Below, piece after piece: positions 43,401 to 51,212 of a stretch of 64,000 nucleotides of DNA. Below the pieces are notes generated by a model. That model had not been told where the DNA came from. It saw only the letters and a list, made by a program, of their open reading frames with translations, and did no database searches. Position numbers and translations under genes: made by a program. This DNA is from Lentzea aerocolonigenes (GTDB lineage: Bacteria; Actinomycetota; Actinomycetes; Mycobacteriales; Pseudonocardiaceae). The stretch is from the NCBI RefSeq assembly GCF_000974445.1, contig NZ_BBOJ01000008.1, forward strand, positions 186,001 to 250,000, in the 5' to 3' direction. Each line of letters begins with the position of its first letter. Position 1 is the first letter of the stretch.

Positions 43401-45350
43401 CAGTCCGAGGAGTTCACCGTCGTCGGCATCGGCGACATGTCCGGTGACGTGTTCGGCAACGGCATGATGCTGTCCGAGCACATCCGGCTCGTGGCCGCGT
43501 TCGACCACCGGCACGTGTTCATCGACCCGAACCCCGTCGCGGCCACCTCGTTCGCCGAGCGGGTGCGGCTGTTCAACGTGCCGCGCTCGTCGTGGGACGA
43601 CTACGACCGCTCGCTGATCAGCGAGGGCGGCGGCGTCTTCCCGCTGTCGGCGAAGTCGATCCCGATCTCGGAGCAGGCCCGCGTCGCGCTGGGACTGGCC
43701 GAGGGCGTGGAGAAGCTGTCGCCGCCGGAGCTCAAGAAGGCGATCCTGCTCGCGCCGGTCGACCTGCTCTGGAACGGCGGCATCGGCACCTACGTCAAGG
43801 CGTCGACCGAGTCGCACGCCGACGTCGGCGACAAGGCCAACGACGCGATCCGCGTCAACGGCGCCGACCTGCGCGTCAAGGTCGTCGGTGAGGGCGGCAA
43901 CCTGGGCCTGACCCAGCGCGGCCGCATCGAGTTCGCGCGCAGCGGCGGCAAGGTCAACACCGACGCGCTCGACAACTCCGCGGGCGTCGACTGCTCCGAC
44001 CACGAGGTCAACATCAAGATCCTGCTGGACCACCTGGTCCGGGAGGGCTCGCTGGAGCAGCAGCAGCGCAACGAGGTCCTCGGCGAGATGACCGACGAGG
44101 TCGGCGAGCTCGTGCTGGCCGACAACTACTCGCAGAACAACGTCCTCGGCGTCAGCAGGGCGCACGCCGCCCCGATGCTGTCGGTGCACGCGCGGCTCAC
44201 GGCCGACCTCGAGCAGCGCGGTGCGCTCAACCGCGAGCTGGAGGCGTTGCCGAGCCCGGCGGAGTTCAAGGCGCTGGAGAAGAACGGCGAGGGCCTCACC
44301 TCGCCCGAGCTCGCCACGCTGCTCGCTTTCACCAAGCTCACGCTGAAGGAAGAGCTGCTCGCGAGCGACATCCCGACGATCGACACGTTCAAGAACAAGC
44401 TGCCGGACTACTTCCCGACCCTGCTGCGCGAGCGTTTCGGGACTGCCATCCCGAACCACCCGCTGGCCAGGGAGATCATCACCACGGTGGTCGTCAACGA
44501 GGTCGTCGACGGCGGCGGCGTGTCCTACGCGTTCCGGCTGGCCGAGGAGATGAGCGCGTCGGCGACCGACGCGGTCCGCTCCTACGCCGTCGTGACCGAG
44601 GTCTTCGACCTGCCGGCGATCTGGCGCGAGATCCAGGCGCTGGACAACGTGGTTCCGACGGCGGTCCAGGACAGCATGGTCCTGGAGACCCGCCGGCTGC
44701 TCGACCGCGCGTCGCGGTGGCTGCTGTCGAACCGCCCGCAGCCGCTGGCGGTGGGCTCGACGATCAACCGCTTCCGCGGCGTGGTCGAGGGGCTCAGCCC
44801 GTACGCCTTCGACCTGTTGCAGGGCAAGGAGTACGACGTGGTCGCGGGCAAGGCGGACCGGTACGTCGAACAGGGCGTCCCGGCCGAGCTGGCCCGCAAG
44901 GTCGCCGCGCTGCTGTACATGTACGGCCTGCTCGACGTCACCGAGATCGCCGAGCTGGCCGAACGCGAGTTCGGGCCGACCGGCGGCGCGGGCCCGGAGC
45001 GCTCGCACCGGGAGACGGCCGAGGTGTACTTCGCGCTGTCCGACCACCTCGACATCGACCACATGCTGGACTCGGTGACGAACCTGGAGCGCGGGAACCG
45101 CTGGCACGCCCTGGCCCGGCTGGCTCTGCGCGACGACTTCTACTCGTCGTTGCGGGCCATCTCGATCGACGTGCTGAGGGCGAGCGACGACGGCGACACG
45201 CCGACCGAGAAGATCGCCAAGTGGGAGCAGGCCAACGCTTCCCGCCTGGCCCGCTCGCGCGGTGCGCTGGAGGAGATCAACCGGGCCCACCAGCTGGACC
45301 TGGCCACGCTCTCCGTCGCCGCACGCCAGGTGCGGAGCATGGTTCGCTAG
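40413..45350 (+). CDS. gdh: NAD-specific glutamate dehydrogenase, large type
   Basis: A 1645-residue enzyme of the L_180/GDH_115-family that converts glutamate and NAD+ to 2-oxoglutarate, ammonia and NADH. It has the long N-terminal ACT-like and regulatory part (about 1-720), a central catalytic domain with the substrate-binding lysine in [13 protein letters not shown] (about residues 860-875), the [29 protein letters not shown] block ahead of it, and a C-terminal domain of about 500 residues. It matches Rv2476c (1624 residues) in size and position after ettA. In mycobacteria this enzyme is controlled by the FHA protein GarA, which is not in the window. A terminator hairpin follows at 45363. 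ATG 40413 has only a weak ribosome site. Confidence 0.97.
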   Translation: [1645 protein letters not shown]

Positions 45351-45362
45351 TACGTGCAGACC

Positions 45363-45394
45363 GGGGCGCAGCGGATACCGGTCCGCTGCGCCCC
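45363..45394. terminator. Terminator hairpin after gdh
   Basis: GGGGCGCAGCGGA (45363-45375) pairs perfectly with TCCGCTGCGCCCC (45382-45394), a 13-bp stem with a 6-nt loop, between two convergent stops. Confidence 0.85.
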
Positions 45395-45401
45395 GTTCGC
45401 G

Positions 45402-45899
45402 TCAGACGACCTGTTCCAGCTCCACGCGCTGTGCGATGGCGCGACGCAGCCAGTGCCGTCCCACCACGAGCAGCAACGCCACCCCGATCGCCGCGACCGT
45501 GCCGACGGCGGACCCCAGCCACAGTCCCAGCGTGTCCATGCCGTCGGCGGGGGAGGGGATGTCGGCGAACGTGACGTAGACGAACAGCCAGGCGAGCACC
45601 ACGGCTCCTGCGGCGATGGCGCCGATCGCGATGTTCGTCCACGTGATCGCGCCGGACTCGAACACGGTGCCCTGGCCCGCCCGGTGCAGCATTGCTCCCA
45701 ACGCCACCGCCAGGACCTGGCAGCACGCGACGAAGATGATCGCGGACGTCACGAACGGCACGCGCACGGCCTCGTAGGGCGGGAAGAACGCGACCTCGTC
45801 GGCGGCGGCCGTCGGGATCACCACCACCTGCGCGAACAGCCCGCCGAGGAACGCGATGGCGAGCAGGGACTGCAGGAAGATCACCAGTAGGCGAGACAT
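45402..45899 (-). CDS. DUF2975-like four-helix membrane protein
   Basis: A 165-residue membrane protein with four predicted helices: about 5-25, 50-72, 87-108 and 128-146. The pattern of a short cytoplasmic N-terminus, two helices, an extracellular loop (VTFADIPSPADGMDT) and two more helices with a basic C-terminus (HWLRRAIAQRVELEQVV) resembles DUF2975, which is often encoded next to a small XRE regulator. No such regulator is present here. It is inserted between gdh and the thioesterase relative to M. tuberculosis. Start ATG 45899. Confidence 0.6.
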   Translation of the reverse strand: MSRLLVIFLQSLLAIAFLGGLFAQVVVIPTAAADEVAFFPPYEAVRVPFVTSAIIFVACCQVLAVALGAMLHRAGQGTVFESGAITWTNIAIGAIAAGAVVLAWLFVYVTFADIPSPADGMDTLGLWLGSAVGTVAAIGVALLLVVGRHWLRRAIAQRVELEQVV

Positions 45900-45984
45900 A
45901 GATCGAGTATCGAGAGTTGCCTATCGACTTTCAATCGGCTGGCGTGGAGATCCTGTGAAGGTTCGCGGGCTGTAGGGTCCCTGC

Positions 45985-46416
45985 ATGGGTGTCTTCGTCA
46001 CGGGTGTGCGACCGCGGTGGTCGGACATGGATGCGTTCGGCCACGTCAACCACGCGAACACGGTGACGTTGCTGGAAGAGGCCCGCATCGAGCTGCTGTT
46101 CACCGAGGCCGCCCGGCACGGCGTCAAGGAGATGGCCGAGGGCATGGTCGTGGCGCGGCTCGTCGTCGACTACCTGGCGCCGATCGTGTTCACGGGCGAG
46201 GACGTCGTGGTCGAGATGTCGGTGCGGGAGCTCAAGTCCGCGTCGTTCACGCTCGACTACGTGGTGCGCGGCAGCCGCGAGCCGAACAGCCCCGTGGTCA
46301 CCAGGGCGGAGACGCTCATGGCGCCCTACAACGTGACCACCGCACGGCCTCGGCGCCTGACCGATGCCGAGCGCGATTTCCTCGCCGGGTGGCGAGCAGG
46401 GGGTAATGGTGCCTGA
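45985..46416 (+). CDS. Acyl-CoA thioesterase (4HBT hot-dog fold)
   Basis: A 143-residue hot-dog-fold thioesterase hydrolysing acyl-CoA. The active-site region is WSDMDAFGHVNHANTVTLLEEARIELL with the catalytic Asp (DMDAFGHVNH). The rest (LVVDYLAPIVFTGEDVVVEMSVREL; FTLDYVVRG) matches the long beta-sheet of the fold. It corresponds to Rv2475c by position and family. The next gene starts before its stop (overlap of 11 bases), so the two are coupled. Substrate is unknown. Confidence 0.92.
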   Translation: MGVFVTGVRPRWSDMDAFGHVNHANTVTLLEEARIELLFTEAARHGVKEMAEGMVVARLVVDYLAPIVFTGEDVVVEMSVRELKSASFTLDYVVRGSREPNSPVVTRAETLMAPYNVTTARPRRLTDAERDFLAGWRAGGNGA

Positions 46417-47035
46417 GCTGGTGCTGGCCGACGCGGCCGAGAGAGACGACCTCGGGGCGTTCGCGGCGCGGGCGGTGCGGCTCGACGGCCAGACCGTCGT
46501 GCGGCTGCGCAACCGCAACTCCGAGCTGCTCGACGCGTGGGTCGCAACGCCGTTCGACACGCTCGCCACGCGAACCGTTGCGGGGCAAGCGAATCCGGCC
46601 GACGTGACGGTGTCGGGCTCCGAGTTGCTGACGGGCCTCGCGGTCATGCGGGACGAACGCATCGACCCCGGAGCGGCCAAGGACCTGATGTGGCGGTCGG
46701 CCCTGCCGCCCGTCGAGGGCTGGCTGGTGGTGGACCGCCTGCCCGTCGAGGTCGTCTCGAAGCTCGCGGACGAAGGTGTCGAGGTGGCGCGGGAGAACAC
46801 CGGCCCGCACGGGACGCCGCCCGCGTCGTTGCTCGACCAGACCGTGCTGACGGTCAGCGGGTCCGGGCTGGACGTGAAGATCCCGCTGCGGTGCCTGTTC
46901 GCCTTGTCGGGCATGGGTTTCCTCGGCGAGAACGGCGACGTCCGGGTCACCGCGACCGACTCGTGGCTGCGGATCGACGCCAAGTTCGGCGCGGTGGTCC
47001 GCAGAAGGCACTCGATGCTGCCGCTGATCGTCTGA
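46406..47035 (+). CDS. Conserved hypothetical protein (Rv2474c-like)
   Basis: A 209-residue cytoplasmic protein with alternating strands and helices and no membrane segment. The opening VPELVLADAAERDDLGAFAARAVRLDGQTVVRLRNR and the FALSGMGFLGENGDVRV block are typical of a conserved actinobacterial hypothetical that always follows the hot-dog thioesterase; in M. tuberculosis this is Rv2474c. ATG 46406 with GGGGG just ahead is chosen, overlapping the thioesterase stop. Function is unknown, but the invariant coupling suggests they act together. Confidence 0.8.
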   Translation: MVPELVLADAAERDDLGAFAARAVRLDGQTVVRLRNRNSELLDAWVATPFDTLATRTVAGQANPADVTVSGSELLTGLAVMRDERIDPGAAKDLMWRSALPPVEGWLVVDRLPVEVVSKLADEGVEVARENTGPHGTPPASLLDQTVLTVSGSGLDVKIPLRCLFALSGMGFLGENGDVRVTATDSWLRIDAKFGAVVRRRHSMLPLIV

Positions 47036-47059
47036 TCAGGACCGCATGATCGTGGCACG

Positions 47060-48181
47060 ATGTCGCGCGTGTCCGCCGATACGCACGAGGAGATCGAGTA
47101 CCGCGTCTCCACGCTGGAGCTCTTCTTCGACCTGGTCTTCGTCTTCACGATCACGCAGCTGACCGGCAAGCTGGCCGACGACACGTCGCCACTGGGGTTC
47201 GCGCAGATCGTGATCATGCTGTTCGTGATCCTCTGGATGTACTTCGGGTACGTCTGGCTGACGAACGCCGTCCCGCCGAACACCACTCTCCGGCGGTTGC
47301 TGCTCATGGGCGGTATGGGTGGGTTCCTGGTCATTGCGCTGGCCGTGCCGAACGCGTTCGGGTCCGCCGGAATCGCGTTCGGTGTCGGGTACCTGATCGT
47401 GAACCTGGTGCACTCCGGGCTGTTCATCTCGGCGGCCGGGCCGGGATCGGCGGCGGCCATGGCGAGGCTCGCGCCGTTCAACCTCGGGTCGGCGGGTCTG
47501 GTGTTCATCGGCGGGTTCCTGCCCAGCACGTGGCGGGCGGTGGCGTGGACCGCGGCGGTCGCGCTCATGATCCTGTCGCCGTACGTGAACCGGCGGCACG
47601 GCGAGTTCCAGATCAGGTCGGCGCACTTCGTGGAACGGCACGGGCTCGTGGTCATCGTGGCGCTCGGCGAGTCGATCATCGCCATCGGCATCGGGGCGGC
47701 GGGACTGCCGATCAACCTGCAGCTCGTCGTGGCGTCCCTGCTCGGTCTCGCGCTGGTCTACCAGCTCTGGTGGTGCTACTTCGGCCGTGAGCAGGACGCG
47801 CGCGCAGAGCACAACCTCGCGAGCATGACGCCGTCCGACCGTGCACGTGCGGCGCTCTCGGCGTTCGGGTTCGCGCACGCGCCGATCCTGCTCGGCATCG
47901 TCGTCGTCGCGGTCGGGGTGAAGAAGACGATCGGGCACGCCACCGAGCACCTCTACTTCAGCGGAGCGCTGGCGCTGGGCGGCGGCGCGGCGATCTTCCT
48001 GCTGGGCGAGATCTACTTCCGGTGGCGGCTGCGGATCGGCAGCAACACGTGGCGGGCCGCCGCGGTGATCGCGGCACTCGCGACCGTGCCGATCGGGTTG
48101 TGGCTCGCGATCGCCCAACTCGGCGCGCTCGTACTCGTGTTCGGTGTACTTCTGGTCGTGGAGGGCAAACGGGCCGTGTGA
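47060..48181 (+). CDS. Low temperature requirement protein A (LtrA)
   Basis: A 373-residue integral membrane protein with about ten helices. Diagnostic segments are STLELFFDLVFVFTITQL near the N-terminus (residues about 16-35) and the mid-protein HFVERHGLVVIVALGESIIAIGIG, both LtrA family hallmarks. The family name comes from a Listeria cold-growth phenotype; the biochemical role is unknown. ATG 47060 starts 24 bases after the Rv2474c-like gene, so it may be the last gene of that operon. Confidence 0.9.
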   Translation: MSRVSADTHEEIEYRVSTLELFFDLVFVFTITQLTGKLADDTSPLGFAQIVIMLFVILWMYFGYVWLTNAVPPNTTLRRLLLMGGMGGFLVIALAVPNAFGSAGIAFGVGYLIVNLVHSGLFISAAGPGSAAAMARLAPFNLGSAGLVFIGGFLPSTWRAVAWTAAVALMILSPYVNRRHGEFQIRSAHFVERHGLVVIVALGESIIAIGIGAAGLPINLQLVVASLLGLALVYQLWWCYFGREQDARAEHNLASMTPSDRARAALSAFGFAHAPILLGIVVVAVGVKKTIGHATEHLYFSGALALGGGAAIFLLGEIYFRWRLRIGSNTWRAAAVIAALATVPIGLWLAIAQLGALVLVFGVLLVVEGKRAV

Positions 48182-48267
48182 TACGGATCGCACTTCCGCT
48201 CCGACGTCATGTTCCGGGCCCCCTGACGTTTTACAAAGGACGAAGGACTAGTTCTGGGGGTTGACCA

Positions 48268-51084
48268 GTGGAGTTTCGCCTCCTGGGACCGATCGAGGTC
48301 GTCGACGGGGGCCGGGCACTGCCGGTGGGAGGGCCGAAGCCGCGGACGCTGCTCGCGGTCCTCGCGCTGTCGGCCGGCCGCACGGTGCCGGTCGACTCGT
48401 TGATCGACGCCGTCTGGGGCGAGGATCCGCCGGACACCGCACGGGCTGCGCTGCACACGTACGTGTCGTCGATCCGCCGGTCGCTGAAGGTCGACGTCAT
48501 CAGCCGGGACGCCGGCGGCTACCGGCTCGACGGAACCACAGACCACAAGAAGTTCATCGACCTCGTGGCACGCGCACGGGCAGAGCAGGACCCCGCGCTC
48601 TACCGGGAGGCTCTCGGCCTGTGGCGGGGTGAACCGCTCGGCGGCGCGCAGGGGACGTGGGCGGACAACGAACGCGCACGGCTGGGAGAGCTGCGGTACG
48701 CGGCGATCGAGGAAAGGGTCGAGGCCGAGCTCCAGCGCGGTGACGCCACCGACATCGCGGAGCTGACGAGCCTGGTCGCCGGGCAGCCGTTGCGCGAACG
48801 GTTGCGCGCCCAGCTCATGCGCGCGTTGCACCAGGCGGGGCGGCAGGCCGACGCCCTCGCGGTGTACCAGGAGGGCAGGACCGTCCTCGACGAGGAGCTG
48901 GGTCTCGAACCCGGCGCGGAGCTGCGGCAGGCCCACGACCTCGTTCTCCAGGGTGACGACCACCAGCCCGAACCGGTCGAGGTGACCCGGCCGAGCCAGC
49001 TGCCGTTCGACATCGCCGACTTCACCGGGCGCCGCACCGAGACCGCCGAACTGCTCAAGAAGCTCAGGCAGGAGGCGACCGGCTCACGGTTGTGCGCCGT
49101 CTACGGCAAGCCCGGCGCGGGCAAGAGCACGCTCGCCATGCACGTCGCCCACCTGCTGCGCGACGACTTCCCCGACGGCCAGCTCTACGCGTCGTTGCGG
49201 GGAGTGCAGACCGTGAGGTCCGATCCCGCCGAAGTGCTCGGTGGGTTCCTGCGCGCGCTCGGCGTCGCGGACCTGCCACAAGACCTCGACGAACGCACAC
49301 AGCTCTACCGCTCGTTGCTCGCCAACCGGCGCGTGCTCGTCGTACTGGACGACGCGTCGGACGAACGCCAGGTGCGGCCGTTGCTGCCCGGCAGACACAC
49401 GAGCGCTGTGCTCGTCACGAGCCGAGAGCGGCTCAGCGCTCTGGAGGGAGCCGCCCAGCTCGACCTGGGCGTTCTCGACGACGAGGAGGCACTGGAACTC
49501 CTCGACACCGTCGTCGGCAACCGGCGCGTCGGAGCCGAGCTCGACGAAGCCCGCGACATCGTGCGGCTGTGCGGACATCTGCCGCTGGCCCTGCGCATCG
49601 CGGGCGCCCGGCTCGCCGCACGGCCGCAGTGGCAGCTGCGCAGGCTCGCCGACCGGCTGCGCGTGCAGCACCGCGTTCTCCAGGAGCTCACCCTCGGCGA
49701 TCTCGAGGTGCGCGGCAGTCTCGCGTTGAGCTACGACGGGCTGGAAGAGACCGAACGGGCAGCGCTGCGGCGGCTCGGGTTGCTGGACGTCTCGTCGTTC
49801 GGCGGCTGGGTCGTCGGGCCGTTGCTCGGCTGCGACCGCTACGACGCCGAGGACGTCGTGCAACGGCTCGTCGACGCGCAGCTGCTGGACGACACCGGCG
49901 GCGACCGGTACCGGCTGCACGACCTGACCAGGGCGTTCGCCAGGGAGCGCGGCGAGACCGAGGAGACGGACTTCGCCACCGCCGCCACCCGCGCCGCCGA
50001 GGCGTGGCTCGCGCTGGTCGAGACCGCGGGCAGCCGGATGCCGCACGCCACGTTCGACATCGACGTCGTGAACCCGCACCTCGACGCCGACCAGGTCGAC
50101 GAGATCCTCGCCGACCCCGAGGCGTGGTTCGACGCGGAGCAGACGGGGCTCGTCGGCGTCGTCGAACGGGTCAGCGAGCTGGACCTGACCGACGTCGCGA
50201 CCAGGCTCGCGGCCGCGCTGTGCTCGTCGCGGTTCTCCGTGCGCAACCTGTTCGGCCAGTGGTGGCGCACGCACTCCGCGGCTCTCGAAGCCGCCCGCCG
50301 TGCCGGTGACACCGACGGCGAGGCGAGGCTCCTCGCCGGGCTCGGCTGGCTGCGCTACGAGCAGGACCGCTTCGACGAGGCCGCGTCCTGCTACCAGCAG
50401 TCGCTCGCGTTGCGCGACGACCCGAAGGTGTGGCTCGACCTCAGCACCGTGCAGCGCGAGACCGGCCGGCTGGCCGACGCCCGCGCGTCACTGGACCGCG
50501 CGCTCGCCGACCTCACCGAACCCCAGCTGCGCGCCCAGGCGTTGCACGGGCTCGGGCGCGTGCTCACCGAGCAGGACGAGCTGACCGAGGCGCTGGCCGC
50601 GTGCGAGGAGGCCGTGCGCCTCTACACCGAACTCGGTGACGAGCGCGCCAGGGCCATCGCGGCCCGGTCGGTCGGCATCGTCCACCGCGCCGCCGGCAGG
50701 CTCGACGACGCCGCCCGGTGGTGCGAGGAGGCCGTCACGCTCCTGCGCGGCATGGACGACCCGCTCATGTCCGCCTACGCGGTGCAGGCGCTCGCCAAGG
50801 TCCGCATCCGGCAGGGACGCGGTGCCGAGGTGCACGAGGAGCTCCTCGCGAGCCTGACCGTGTGCAACGAGATGGGCGACGGCTTCGGCCAGGCCCTCGT
50901 CCTGCGCACGCTCGGCGAGCTGCACCTCGCGGACGGCGACTACGCCGAGGCGGTGCGCCGCCTGGAGCGCTCCCTGCAGTGGTGGGAGGCGCTGGGCCTG
51001 CCCGTCTGGCGTGAGCGAACCGCCCGTGACCTGCGGGAAGCTCGTCAGGGTGAAGCTTCGCTGTCCGTTCTGAAAGTTTTCTGA
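48268..51084 (+). CDS. AfsR-type regulator: BTAD, NB-ARC and TPR
   Basis: A 938-residue SARP/AfsR-family activator. Residues about 1-95 form an OmpR-type winged helix (MEFRLLGPIEVVDGG...VWGEDPP), about 100-235 the BTAD domain (YREALGLWRGEPLGG; ALAVYQEGRTVLDEELGLEPG), about 250-560 an NB-ARC-like ATPase with Walker A GKPGAGKST (280-288) and VLVVLDDASD, and about 640-938 TPR-like repeats. Such proteins activate secondary-metabolite or developmental genes by binding heptameric direct repeats. The GTG start at 48268 has GGGGG ahead. The CHAP gene 129 bases downstream is the nearest possible target, and a TCTGAAAG direct repeat with 11-bp period lies between them. Confidence 0.93.
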   Translation: MEFRLLGPIEVVDGGRALPVGGPKPRTLLAVLALSAGRTVPVDSLIDAVWGEDPPDTARAALHTYVSSIRRSLKVDVISRDAGGYRLDGTTDHKKFIDLVARARAEQDPALYREALGLWRGEPLGGAQGTWADNERARLGELRYAAIEERVEAELQRGDATDIAELTSLVAGQPLRERLRAQLMRALHQAGRQADALAVYQEGRTVLDEELGLEPGAELRQAHDLVLQGDDHQPEPVEVTRPSQLPFDIADFTGRRTETAELLKKLRQEATGSRLCAVYGKPGAGKSTLAMHVAHLLRDDFPDGQLYASLRGVQTVRSDPAEVLGGFLRALGVADLPQDLDERTQLYRSLLANRRVLVVLDDASDERQVRPLLPGRHTSAVLVTSRERLSALEGAAQLDLGVLDDEEALELLDTVVGNRRVGAELDEARDIVRLCGHLPLALRIAGARLAARPQWQLRRLADRLRVQHRVLQELTLGDLEVRGSLALSYDGLEETERAALRRLGLLDVSSFGGWVVGPLLGCDRYDAEDVVQRLVDAQLLDDTGGDRYRLHDLTRAFARERGETEETDFATAATRAAEAWLALVETAGSRMPHATFDIDVVNPHLDADQVDEILADPEAWFDAEQTGLVGVVERVSELDLTDVATRLAAALCSSRFSVRNLFGQWWRTHSAALEAARRAGDTDGEARLLAGLGWLRYEQDRFDEAASCYQQSLALRDDPKVWLDLSTVQRETGRLADARASLDRALADLTEPQLRAQALHGLGRVLTEQDELTEALAACEEAVRLYTELGDERARAIAARSVGIVHRAAGRLDDAARWCEEAVTLLRGMDDPLMSAYAVQALAKVRIRQGRGAEVHEELLASLTVCNEMGDGFGQALVLRTLGELHLADGDYAEAVRRLERSLQWWEALGLPVWRERTARDLREARQGEASLSVLKVF

Positions 51085-51109
51085 AAGACCGCTCTGAGGT
51101 TTCTTTCAG
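51069..51109. promoter_or_regulatory. SARP-like direct repeat upstream of the CHAP gene
   Basis: TCTGAAAG occurs at 51069-51076 and 51080-51087, an 11-bp period with 8-bp identity, as in SARP-family sites. An inverted copy CTTTCAG follows at 51103-51109, so a 7-bp stem is also possible. The first two copies overlap the end of the AfsR-type gene. Confidence 0.45.
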
Positions 51110-51212
51110 TTCTCTCCCGCAGTCTTTCCCCATCGCACCGAGAGCAGATGACGAGCCGGTGAGCCACCTGGGGGTGCTCACCGCCTCGTGTGACAGCTGG
51201 GGGGAACCAGTC

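Noticed and set aside
40083-45290. A 1735-codon open frame on the minus strand opposite gdh
   Set aside because: It is the antisense shadow of a well-conserved coding gene in GC-rich DNA; its composition is Arg/Val/Asp/His-rich with no recognisable domain.
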